64,000 nt of DNA, from the NCBI GenBank assembly GCA_041500225.1, contig JBGQLV010000005.1, positions 12,950 through 76,949 on the forward strand. Direction: 5' to 3'. This document shows positions 23,361-31,666 of this stretch, piece after piece (within the stretch, counting starts at the first letter, position 1; every line of letters starts with the position of its first letter). The DNA comes from 0-14-3-00-41-53 sp041500225 (lineage in GTDB: Bacteria > Nitrospirota > Thermodesulfovibrionia > Thermodesulfovibrionales > SM23-35). The position numbers and the translations under genes are program-made. Below the pieces are notes generated by a model, which was given only the letters and a program-made list of their open reading frames with translations, did not search any database and had not been told where the DNA came from.

Positions 23361-23876
23361 TTATGGTTCATCAATAAGAGTCTGGAATTTTTCTATAGCA
23401 CCCGGAGAGTTCCAATCTTCAGGTCCTATTACCTTGTCTCTGAGGACGCCTTTCTTATCAATTATGAACGTCTCAGGCACACCTGTAATCCCGAATTTTT
23501 TTGCAGCAGAACCATCAGGATTGAGATATATGGGAAAAGTGTAGCCATTTTCTTTCATATAGCTGAAAGCCCTGTCCCCATTATCTTTATAGAGAATGGT
23601 TATTAATTTGAATTTAGGGTTTTCTGACAGATTTCTGAACAACCCTTCAATAGCCGGCAATTCCTCAATGCATGACTCGCACCATGTAGCCCAGAAATTA
23701 ACAAACAAAACCGAGCCTTTCAGTTCAGAAAGTTTTAATTTGTTTTTATTGATATCAATGAGTTCAATCTCCCAGATTGTTGCTACTCTTGGACTATACT
23801 GATGCCTTACAATAAAAAAAACGATAGTAATTCCGGAAATTAAGATTATCAAAAGGATAAGAGCCTTATTTTTCAA
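23361..23876 (-). CDS. TlpA/ResA-like thiol-disulfide oxidoreductase
   Basis: The 171-residue protein has an N-terminal membrane anchor (about residues 5-23) and a thioredoxin fold with the redox motif WCESC (about 69-73, in NFWATWCESCIEELP) and the cis-Pro loop GVPETF (about 134-139). It probably reduces disulfides in the periplasm, perhaps for cytochrome maturation. It stands alone between two repeats. Confidence 0.88.
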   Translation of the reverse strand: MKNKALILLIILISGITIVFFIVRHQYSPRVATIWEIELIDINKNKLKLSELKGSVLFVNFWATWCESCIEELPAIEGLFRNLSENPKFKLITILYKDNGDRAFSYMKENGYTFPIYLNPDGSAAKKFGITGVPETFIIDKKGVLRDKVIGPEDWNSPGAIEKFQTLIDEP

Positions 23877-23891
23877 TGAATGTTCTTACAT

Positions 23892-23970
23892 TGTCATTGC
23901 GAGCCCGAAGGGCGTGGCAATCTTTTTGGGGGATTGCTTTGTCGGTCGTTACGACCTCCTCGCAATGACA
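23892..23970. repeat. REP-like palindrome, TGTCATTGCGAG type
   Basis: It begins TGTCATTGCGAG and ends with the exact complement CTCGCAATGACA. The inner arms GGCAATC and GATTGC also pair. This is a widely distributed intergenic palindrome type (recalled). It lies between the TlpA-like gene and clpC. Confidence 0.85.
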
Positions 23971-23990
23971 CTTTATTTAATGCATTTGAA

Positions 23991-26435
23991 TTAGTTAGCA
24001 CCGGATAGGATAGGGATGGCTTCCTCGGCCTCTATAAATATAGGCGTGTCGTCTTCAAGGATAACATTTATTTTATGTATGCCTCTAAATCTTCCTTTAA
24101 GGATCTCTTCAGAAAGGGGGTCCTCTATTACCTTTTGTACAGCTCTCCTCATAGGCCTTGCACCATATGTGGGCTGATAATAGCGCTTTATTATCCATTC
24201 CTTTACTTCCTGGGATACTTCGATTACAAGTCCCTGTTCAAGCAGCATCATGTTTGTCTCTTCCACGAGTAAATCAATAATGGATAATAAATGCTCTTTT
24301 TCAAGGGGATGGAATACCACTGTTTCATCAACGCGGTTGAGAAACTCGGGATTAAATGTCTTCTTAAGTTCATTCAGTACGTTGTCTTTTATTTTTTCGT
24401 ACACAGCCTCAGATGAAGTTGTCCGGAAACCGAGAGGTGTTGCATTTGCTATTATCCTTGCCCCGAGGTTTGAAGTCATAATAATTACGGTATTCCTGAA
24501 ATCTACTTTCCTTCCAAAACTGTCTGTCAATACGCCTTCATCAAGAACCTGGAGGAGTATATTGAAGACATCAGGATGTGCCTTCTCTATCTCATCGAAG
24601 AGTACCACAGAATATGGCCTCTTCCTTATTCTTTCTGTTAGTTGACCTCCTTCTTCGTAACCGACATAGCCTGGCGGGGCTCCTGTAAGTTTGGAGACAT
24701 TAAACCTCTCCATGTATTCTGACATGTCTATCTTTACAAGTGAGGTCTCGTCGTTAAACATAAACCATGCTAAGGCCTTCGCAAGTTCTGTCTTGCCTAC
24801 ACCTGTTGGGCCAAGGAAGAAGAATGAGCCTATTGGTTTTTTACTTGACTTAAGTCCTGCCCTTGACCGTCTTATTGCTTTTGAGACAGCTTTTATTGCT
24901 TCTTCCTGCCCTATTATCCTCTTGTGGAGGTTTCCCTCCATCTTTATAAGTTTCTCTGATTCTTTTTCTTCGAGTTTTGAGAGTGGTATACCCGTCATCT
25001 TAGATACTGTATATTCAACATCCTCCTCCATCACAGAAGGTATCTCTTTATTTAAATTATCTATCCACTGTTTGTGTAACTGTTCATGGAGCCGTTTGAG
25101 TCTTTCTTCCTCTAACCGGACAGATGAGGCTTTTTCAAGGTCGTGGAGCTTTATATATAGATTCTTCTCTCTTGAAAACCTTTGTATATCAGTCTCAAGT
25201 TCTTTTAATTCCTGAGGAGGGGTATATCTCTTTAGTTTAATCCTCGACCCTGTCTCATCAATAACATCTATTGCCTTATCAGGTAAATATCTGTCTGAGA
25301 TATATCTGTCGGATAACCTTGCTGCAACTTCTATTGCGTCATCGCTTATCTTGACCTTGTGATAGGACTCGTATCTGGACTTCAGCCCTTTTAAAATATT
25401 TATTGTGTTTTCTATATTCGGGGGCTGAACATTAATTGGCTGGAACCTGCGTTCGAGGGCACCATCTTTTTCTATGTATTTTCTGTACTCATCAGGTGTA
25501 GTTGCTCCGATACACTGTATCTCACCCCGGGAGAGGGCAGGTTTAAGCATGCTCGATGCGTCTACAGAACCCTCTGCAGCACCTGCGCCTATAAGTGTAT
25601 GCAGCTCGTCAATAAAAAGGATAATATTGTCTGATTGTATAATCTCCTTCATAACAATCTTGAGCCTTTCTTCGAATTGGCCTCTGTATTTTGTCCCTGC
25701 AATTAATGCACCGAGATCAAGGGAGACGATGCGCTTACCTAACAGGCTGTCAGGGATATCACCCGAAGCAATCTTCTGGGCAAGCCCTTCAACTATTGCT
25801 GTCTTTCCAACACCGGGTTCAGCAATAATTACAGGGTTGTTTTTAATCCTCCTGCCAAGTATCTGGATTAGACGTTCTATCTCATCTTCTCTGCTTATAA
25901 CAGGATCGAGTTTTCCTTCTTTTGCCAGGAGCGTCAGGTCTCTCCCGAACTCGTCGAGTGCAGGGGTTGTGCTCCTTTTTTCTCTTACGTGTGTATGTGC
26001 CCTTATTGAAAAGTTAATTGTTAGCTGTCTTGCTCCAAGGAGGTTGGCACCGAAGTTTCGTAATATCTTACCTCCTATACCCTCCTCTTCCCTTATCAGA
26101 CCAAGAAGGATATGTTCACTTCCAATATAATTATGACCGAGCAGCCGAGCTTCTTCAACGGCAAGTTCAAGGACTTTTTTTGCCCGAGGCGTAAAAGGTA
26201 TATCACCGAAGGTCATGAGGTTTGCCCCCTGAGGCAGGTTTCTTTCTATCTCCAGACGAACTTCTTCCGGAGTTATACCCATCCTTTTCAGGATTGCTAT
26301 AGGCAAGCCGTCTTCTTCTTTTAGAACAGCAAGCAAAAGATGTTCTGTGCCAAGGTAGTCGTTTTGACGTTTTTCAGCTTCTTCCTTAGCGTATATAATT
26401 ACCTTTCTTCCACGTTCTGTAAACTTCTCAAACAT
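23991..26435 (-). CDS. clpC: ATP-dependent Clp protease ATPase ClpC
   Basis: About 814 residues from the ATG at 26435, chosen for its AGGAGG site. The frame also opens at 26453. The order is two N-terminal Clp repeats (from FEKFTERGRKVI), AAA-1 with AEPGVGKTAIVEGLA, a middle coiled region, and AAA-2 with GPTGVGKTELAKALA. It unfolds substrates for ClpP. The first Walker A has Ala where the family has Gly (usual GEPGVGKT). Sensor and arginine-finger regions look normal. Confidence 0.95.
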   Translation of the reverse strand: MFEKFTERGRKVIIYAKEEAEKRQNDYLGTEHLLLAVLKEEDGLPIAILKRMGITPEEVRLEIERNLPQGANLMTFGDIPFTPRAKKVLELAVEEARLLGHNYIGSEHILLGLIREEEGIGGKILRNFGANLLGARQLTINFSIRAHTHVREKRSTTPALDEFGRDLTLLAKEGKLDPVISREDEIERLIQILGRRIKNNPVIIAEPGVGKTAIVEGLAQKIASGDIPDSLLGKRIVSLDLGALIAGTKYRGQFEERLKIVMKEIIQSDNIILFIDELHTLIGAGAAEGSVDASSMLKPALSRGEIQCIGATTPDEYRKYIEKDGALERRFQPINVQPPNIENTINILKGLKSRYESYHKVKISDDAIEVAARLSDRYISDRYLPDKAIDVIDETGSRIKLKRYTPPQELKELETDIQRFSREKNLYIKLHDLEKASSVRLEEERLKRLHEQLHKQWIDNLNKEIPSVMEEDVEYTVSKMTGIPLSKLEEKESEKLIKMEGNLHKRIIGQEEAIKAVSKAIRRSRAGLKSSKKPIGSFFFLGPTGVGKTELAKALAWFMFNDETSLVKIDMSEYMERFNVSKLTGAPPGYVGYEEGGQLTERIRKRPYSVVLFDEIEKAHPDVFNILLQVLDEGVLTDSFGRKVDFRNTVIIMTSNLGARIIANATPLGFRTTSSEAVYEKIKDNVLNELKKTFNPEFLNRVDETVVFHPLEKEHLLSIIDLLVEETNMMLLEQGLVIEVSQEVKEWIIKRYYQPTYGARPMRRAVQKVIEDPLSEEILKGRFRGIHKINVILEDDTPIFIEAEEAIPILSGAN

Positions 26436-26510
26436 TCTACCTCCTGCTGACAACTTCTAATACATCTAAACTAAATATACTTTTTTTAGATACTGAAAGT
26501 CAATAACGTG

Positions 26511-26924
26511 TCATTGAATCTCGAGAGAAGAAAAAAAGAAGGGTATCTCATAAGAAGCTGATTCTTTTGAATCCGAGCCATGGACTATATTATGCTCGAT
26601 ATCTGAGGCAAAATCAGACCTGATTGTACCTGGAACGGCATCCTTTGGGTTCGTTGCGCCCATAATCTCTCTAACTTTATTAATCGTGTTTTCACCTTCA
26701 ACAACCATTACAACAATCGGGCCTTCCGACATAAAGCTGGTAAGACTTTCATAGAAAGGTCTTTCTTTATGCACAATATAAAATCCTTTTGCATCATCTT
26801 TGGACAGCTTTAGCACCTTAAGCGCTGCAATTCTGAGTCCTCGTTGCTCAAATCTCTTTATGACTTCACCGATTAGATTTTTCTTGACGCCGTCCGGTTT
26901 TACGATTGATAATGTCCTCTCCAT
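26511..26924 (-). CDS. ndk: Nucleoside diphosphate kinase
   Basis: The 137-residue protein is standard length. It begins ERTLSIVKPDGVKKNLIG and has the catalytic His in NIVHGSDS (about residue 114-115). It transfers phosphate from ATP to nucleoside diphosphates. GGAGGG precedes the ATG. It follows mdh by 11 nt, probably in the same transcript. Confidence 0.97.
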   Translation of the reverse strand: MERTLSIVKPDGVKKNLIGEVIKRFEQRGLRIAALKVLKLSKDDAKGFYIVHKERPFYESLTSFMSEGPIVVMVVEGENTINKVREIMGATNPKDAVPGTIRSDFASDIEHNIVHGSDSKESASYEIPFFFSSLEIQ

Positions 26925-26935
26925 AATCCCTCCAA

Positions 26936-27862
26936 CTATATTAATAGTCTTTTTATTAATTTTCTAACATGTGTACATGATTTTCTGAATTGTGCCTTTT
27001 CTTCTTTGGTAAGTTTTACCTCTATAACCTTTTCGACACCTTCTTTCCCGAGGATAACAGGTACTCCCATATACATATCTTTGACGGCATATTCTCCATT
27101 CAGATATGCAGCGCATGGAAGCATGCGCTTCTCATCAAGGAGGATTGACTTAATCATTTGAAATGTAGCGGCTGCCGGGGCATAATATGCACTTCCTGAT
27201 TTAAGTAAAGAGACTATTTCTGCACCGCCATTTCTTGTTCTGTCTATTAATATCTCAATTTTCTTTTTAGGCAGAAGTTCTGTAACCGGTATGCCTTTTA
27301 CAGTTGTAAACCTTGGAAGCGGGACCATTTCATCACCATGTCCTCCGAACACAAGTGCTTCTGCATCTTCTGGTGATACATTCAATTCCCATGAGAGAAA
27401 TGCTGTTAGTCTCGAGGCATCAAGTATACCGCCCATACCCATAACTCGCTTGCAGGAGAACCCAGTGGTCTTCCAAGCAAGTTGCGCCATAACGTCCATC
27501 GGGTTAGTTACAACGATGATAATAGCATTTGGAGAGGTCTTGGAAATCTCGAGGCATGATCCCCTGACTACGTCAGCATTTGCATGAAGGAGATCACTTC
27601 TTGACATTCCTGGTTTTCTGGCAAACCCGGCAGTAATAACAATAATATCAGAACCTGCGGTATCAGAGTAATCATTTGTTCCTCTAATTGTAGATGATGA
27701 ATTCCACAGCGGGCATGCCTCTGCGAGGTCGAGTGCCTTTCCCTGAGGCATTCCTTCTACTATATCAAAAAGGACAACATCTGCAGTGCCTGATTGCACA
27801 ACAAGAAGTGCAATTGTAGCACCAACATTCCCAGCACCTATTATTGATACCCTTTTCCTCAT
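26936..27862 (-). CDS. mdh: Malate dehydrogenase (LDH-like type)
   Basis: About 308 residues from the second ATG at 27862, which gives the normal start MRKRVSIIGAGN. The ATG at 27871 lies 1 nt from a TATAAT box and would precede the transcript start. It has the NAD motif GAGNVGA, the substrate Arg in GFARKPGMSR (about 80-89) and the catalytic His in FGGHGDEMVPL. It interconverts malate and oxaloacetate. Arg in the GFARKPGMSR loop favours malate over lactate. Confidence 0.94.
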   Translation of the reverse strand: MRKRVSIIGAGNVGATIALLVVQSGTADVVLFDIVEGMPQGKALDLAEACPLWNSSSTIRGTNDYSDTAGSDIIVITAGFARKPGMSRSDLLHANADVVRGSCLEISKTSPNAIIIVVTNPMDVMAQLAWKTTGFSCKRVMGMGGILDASRLTAFLSWELNVSPEDAEALVFGGHGDEMVPLPRFTTVKGIPVTELLPKKKIEILIDRTRNGGAEIVSLLKSGSAYYAPAAATFQMIKSILLDEKRMLPCAAYLNGEYAVKDMYMGVPVILGKEGVEKVIEVKLTKEEKAQFRKSCTHVRKLIKRLLI

Positions 27863-27872
27863 TGTGGTCATA

Positions 27873-27902
27873 ATTATAAAGAATAGAGAAGACCAAAGGC
27901 AA
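27873..27902 (-). promoter_or_regulatory. mdh-ndk promoter
   Basis: On the minus strand TTGCCT (27902-27897) and TATAAT (27878-27873) are 18 bp apart. The -10 box ends 10 nt before the ATG at 27862. A separate TATAAT at 27937-27942 faces the polysaccharide genes. Confidence 0.5.
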
Positions 27903-27973
27903 TTCTGTCCCCCTTTATTTAACTTTTTATTTAATTTATAATATTATTAACTTTTTCAAATAGGACTGTAACA

Positions 27974-28855
27974 ATGAAGAAATATATCTTTCCACCCCAA
28001 AATACCCTTACCCCCGCTTTACTAAAAAGGAGTGAAGAAGGATTAATATCATGGTCCTTCGTGTTGTTATGTTTTGCTTTATTTGTAATTATTCTAAGTT
28101 TCTGCATAGGTTATACCTCTTTTGCTCAGGACTATATTGTGGGTGAAGGGGATGTCTTAAAGATCACTGTTTATGACCAGGATGATTTAACAACTACTGC
28201 AAGGATAAGTGGTGACGGAGCTATAGTTTTACCCTTAATAGGTCAGGTAGAGGTAAAAGGGTTAACATTAACGCAGATTTCTAAAAAAATATCAGCACTT
28301 CTTGCAGATGGATATGTTGTTAATCCACAGGTAAGTATATTTATTCAGGAATTCAGAAGCAAAAAAGCATTTATTATGGGTGAAGTAACTAAACCCGGCA
28401 TTTACGTACTTCCCGGGCATACCACATTTCTTGCACTCCTTTCAGAGGCAGGCGGGTTAACAAAGGATACAGGCGATAAGGCGATAATCAAGAGAAAATC
28501 TAACCCTTCAAATAAAAATGAAACTGTACTAACGATTGATCTGAAAAAGCTTATTGAAAAAGGTGATACGTCTCTGGACATTCCGATAATGGATAGTGAT
28601 AGTATATATATTACAAAGGCAGGGGTTTTTTATATAACCGGAGAGGTAAGAAAACCAGATGCATATAAATATGAAGAAGGTACAACAGTTATTAAGGCTA
28701 TTACAATGGGAGGAGGATTTAGTGATAAGGCATCAAAAGGCAGGGTTAAAATTATAAGAAAGGTTAATGGAAAAGAAGAGGTTTTAGAAAAGGTAAAAAT
28801 GGATGAGCCTGTTTTACCGGATGATGTAATAGTGGTTCCAGAGAGCTTCTTTTAA
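27974..28855 (+). CDS. Polysaccharide export protein, Wza-like (Poly_export and SLBB)
   Basis: The 293-residue protein has a hydrophobic signal segment (about residues 28-50, ending SFAQ), a Poly_export domain (YIVGEGDVLKITVYDQDDL at the mature N-terminus) and two SLBB repeats (GEVTKPGIYVLPGHTTF near 136-152 and GEVRKPDAYKYEEGTT near 218-233). It would form the outer-membrane outlet for polysaccharide. There is no lipobox Cys. Residues 7-24 are encoded by a worn copy of the palindromic element found in hemH, so the signal peptide has an unusual polar leader. The next gene starts 3 nt after its stop. Confidence 0.9.
   Translation: MKKYIFPPQNTLTPALLKRSEEGLISWSFVLLCFALFVIILSFCIGYTSFAQDYIVGEGDVLKITVYDQDDLTTTARISGDGAIVLPLIGQVEVKGLTLTQISKKISALLADGYVVNPQVSIFIQEFRSKKAFIMGEVTKPGIYVLPGHTTFLALLSEAGGLTKDTGDKAIIKRKSNPSNKNETVLTIDLKKLIEKGDTSLDIPIMDSDSIYITKAGVFYITGEVRKPDAYKYEEGTTVIKAITMGGGFSDKASKGRVKIIRKVNGKEEVLEKVKMDEPVLPDDVIVVPESFF
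27993..28046. repeat. Diverged palindromic element inside the exporter's leader
   Basis: ACCCCCGCTTTACTAAAAAG followed by GAGTGAAGAAGGATT matches the intergenic element at 18303-18342 (CCCCCTTTACTAAAGGGGGT, then GAAGGGGGATT) with several substitutions. It is read in frame. Confidence 0.6.
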
Positions 28856-28858
28856 CTT

Positions 28859-30949
28859 ATGGAAGAAAGAGAGATACATTTAAGAGAATATCTAAGAATT
28901 ATATATAAAAGAAGATATACTGTTTATACCTTCTTTACAATAGTATTTGTTGTTGTTTTAATAGGAACTCTTTCAACCACACCAGTTTATCAGGCATCAA
29001 CAAAGGTGCTCATAGAAAAAGTCGAACCTTCCAACTTATCAATGATGTACCCTTTCTACATGTCTTATGACCCTGAATTCTATGAAACCCAGTATCAGCT
29101 TATAAAGAGCACCTCTGTTGCCCAGAAAGTAGTAAAAATGCTTTCGCTCGAAAGTACATATGAATCCTATTTTAAAGATGCTAAAAAAAGTTTTGGCGCT
29201 GTTGATCCTGCGGCGAAGGCTAATATGCTTGCGAATATCATAAACAGCGGGATTGCCGTAAGCCCTGTAAAAAATAGCAAGATTGTGAATATCAGCTATA
29301 TGTCTACAAACCCGGAATTTGCCACATTAGTTACAAATTCAGTAGCAAGGGCATATATAGAGGAAATCCTTGATATGAGGATGAGTGCTACCAAATATTC
29401 TATAGATTGGATGACGAAAAAGGCTGAAGAGGAGAAGGTAAAACTTAATAAGTCAGAAATGGCCTTACAGGATTATATGAGGGCTAACGATATTGTTACA
29501 CTTCAGAATAAGGTTGCCATAACCCCTGAGAAACTCACTGAGTTTAATGCACAATTAATTAAGGCCGGAACGAAAAGGAAAGAACTGGAATCACTTTACG
29601 ATAAGGTTGTGAAGGTATCTATTAAAGATGCTGAAACCATACCAGCTATTGCATCTGAATCAACGATTCAGTCTTTACGAAATCAAATTCTGAAGGCAGA
29701 GCAGAATATTGAGGAGCTTTCAAAAAAGTATGGCAAGAAGCATCCTGCGCTGATACGGGCCAAGGAAGATCTTAATGTTTTACAGCAAAAGAGGGATCAA
29801 GAAATTAGAAGAGTTATCGCATCCATAAAAAATGAATATGAACTGGCAAGGGCCAATGAGGGAAGTCTCCGGGGGATGCTTTCAAGTACTAAAGAGGAGG
29901 CCCTTAATCTAAACGAAAAGTTTATCCAGTATGGAGTTTTAACAAGAGAGGTCGAGACCAACAGACAGCTTTATGATGCGCTTATTAAGAGGATAAAGGA
30001 ACAGAGTGTTACAGAAGAGATACGAACCGTTAACGTATGGGTAGTCGAAAAAGCTGAAAGACCCGGATCTCCTGTAAAACCAAAAAAGTCTCTTAATATC
30101 CTGCTCGGGATGATTGTTGGTCTATTCGGAGGGGTTGGCCTGGCATTCTTTTTTGAGTATCTTGACAATACAATAAAAACGCCTGAAGAGGCTGAAACAA
30201 GATTGGGCGTACCTGTTCTTGGTATGATACCCCTTTTAGAACCCAAGGGAGAAAATATTGAGGAAGTTATCCTGAAAGAACCACAATCCCCCTTTGCTGA
30301 AAGTTATAAGTCTATAAGGACAGCTATTATGCTTTCTTCTGCAGTTAAACATCCACAAAATATACTTATTACGAGTATGGGTCCGGAGGAAGGCAAGACT
30401 GTTACTTCTGTTAACCTTGCAATGACAATTGCCAGGTCCGGGTATTCCGTCTTGCTTATAGACAGTGATTTAAGGAAGCCTCGTATTCACACAATATTTG
30501 GGCTGAATAATTTGAGCGGGTTAAGCACATATCTTGCCGGTGCCTCTTCTGATATCAATATTGTTTTTAAAAGACCACTAACAAATCTTAGTGTAATACC
30601 TTCAGGCCCCCTTCCACCTAACCCCTCCGAACTCCTCGGTTCTAACAGGATGAATGATTTAATGAAGATCCTTAATGAAAAATTTGATATTATCATCTGG
30701 GACTCACCGCCGCTGATGACTGTTACAGACAGCCTTATTTTAAGTAAATTTCTTGATGGGACAGTTGTCATAACAAGAGCTGGGAAAACGACTTATGATA
30801 TTGTACGCAGGGGATTGAAATCTTTGGATGATATCAAATCTCATGTCCTCGGTATCGTTATAAATGCCATTGATATAAAAAAGAGCGACTATTACTATTA
30901 CAGATATTACAATTACTATCCCTCTTCCAAGGAAGAGTCAAAGCTGTAA
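28859..30949 (+). CDS. wzc: Wzc-type chain-length determinant with tyrosine autokinase
   Basis: The 696-residue protein has a Wzz domain with two membrane helices (about 20-41 and 408-430) around a periplasmic coiled coil, then a BY-kinase domain. The kinase shows Walker A GPEEGKTVTSVNLA (about 508-521), Walker A' LLIDSDLRKPR (about 535-545), Walker B IIWDSPP, and a C-terminal tyrosine cluster (YYYYRYYNYY) that is autophosphorylated. It controls polymer length and export with the Wza-like protein. CpsB phosphatase follows 12 nt later. Confidence 0.95.
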   Translation: MEEREIHLREYLRIIYKRRYTVYTFFTIVFVVVLIGTLSTTPVYQASTKVLIEKVEPSNLSMMYPFYMSYDPEFYETQYQLIKSTSVAQKVVKMLSLESTYESYFKDAKKSFGAVDPAAKANMLANIINSGIAVSPVKNSKIVNISYMSTNPEFATLVTNSVARAYIEEILDMRMSATKYSIDWMTKKAEEEKVKLNKSEMALQDYMRANDIVTLQNKVAITPEKLTEFNAQLIKAGTKRKELESLYDKVVKVSIKDAETIPAIASESTIQSLRNQILKAEQNIEELSKKYGKKHPALIRAKEDLNVLQQKRDQEIRRVIASIKNEYELARANEGSLRGMLSSTKEEALNLNEKFIQYGVLTREVETNRQLYDALIKRIKEQSVTEEIRTVNVWVVEKAERPGSPVKPKKSLNILLGMIVGLFGGVGLAFFFEYLDNTIKTPEEAETRLGVPVLGMIPLLEPKGENIEEVILKEPQSPFAESYKSIRTAIMLSSAVKHPQNILITSMGPEEGKTVTSVNLAMTIARSGYSVLLIDSDLRKPRIHTIFGLNNLSGLSTYLAGASSDINIVFKRPLTNLSVIPSGPLPPNPSELLGSNRMNDLMKILNEKFDIIIWDSPPLMTVTDSLILSKFLDGTVVITRAGKTTYDIVRRGLKSLDDIKSHVLGIVINAIDIKKSDYYYYRYYNYYPSSKEESKL

Positions 30950-30961
30950 CTGTCTCATCTC

Positions 30962-31666
30962 GTGATAGACATTCACTGTCATATCCTTCCTGAAATTGAT
31001 GATGGCCCATCAGATATTAAGGAATCGATAGAAATGGCAAAGATTGCATCCCTTGATGGCATAACAAAGATTGTTGCAACCCCACATATTAAGGATACCT
31101 TACATCCGGTAGCGACTATAAAAAAAAGTATAGAAGTTTTAAACAATCGTTTAACTGAGATGGGCATTCCTGTGGAGATACTACAAGGGGCTGATGTAAG
31201 TGCTATGTTGGACGTATCGTTATTAGAAGGTTATACAATAAACAATACGAATTATATTTTGATAGAATTCCCCCATAGTCATCTACCCAGAAATGCGAAA
31301 GAAGTTCTTTTCAGGATGATAATTAAAGGGTACCATCCAATAATAACCCATCCTGAGCGTAATATCTCTGTTCTTAAAAATCCTGATTTACTCTTTGAAT
31401 TGATAGGTGCGGGTTCATCAGTTCAGATAACTGCGGATAGTCTTACAGGAGCTTTTGGAGCGGATATAAAGGAATGTGCGTTTTATCTCTTGAAAAAAGG
31501 GGCTGTCAGCTTTATAGCAACAGATGCCCATTCCTGTTATCAACGCCGTCCTATACTATCTGAAGGGTTAAAGGTTGCTGAAAGGATTATTGGGAAAGAT
31601 AAGGCTGCTGACCTGGTTAACTTAAATCCTGAGGCCGTACTGAATGGAAGACCTCTTAATGCCTAA
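30962..31666 (+). CDS. CpsB/YwqE-type protein-tyrosine phosphatase (PHP fold)
   Basis: The 234-residue protein opens with the metal-binding MIDIHCHILPEIDDGP and has further ligands in VATPHIKD (about 39-46), HPERN (about 139-143) and ATDAHS (about 185-190). It dephosphorylates BY-kinases such as the preceding Wzc. Start is GTG. It overlaps the next gene by 23 nt. Confidence 0.92.
   Translation: MIDIHCHILPEIDDGPSDIKESIEMAKIASLDGITKIVATPHIKDTLHPVATIKKSIEVLNNRLTEMGIPVEILQGADVSAMLDVSLLEGYTINNTNYILIEFPHSHLPRNAKEVLFRMIIKGYHPIITHPERNISVLKNPDLLFELIGAGSSVQITADSLTGAFGADIKECAFYLLKKGAVSFIATDAHSCYQRRPILSEGLKVAERIIGKDKAADLVNLNPEAVLNGRPLNA

Noticed and set aside
23150..23374. 74-codon minus-strand frame next to DUF4416
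   Set aside because: It coincides with repeat copy C and has no start signal.
23991..26324. Several plus-strand open frames of 65-218 codons opposite clpC
   Set aside because: They are shadows of the clpC coding strand, with Ser/Leu-rich nonsense composition and no ribosome-binding sites.
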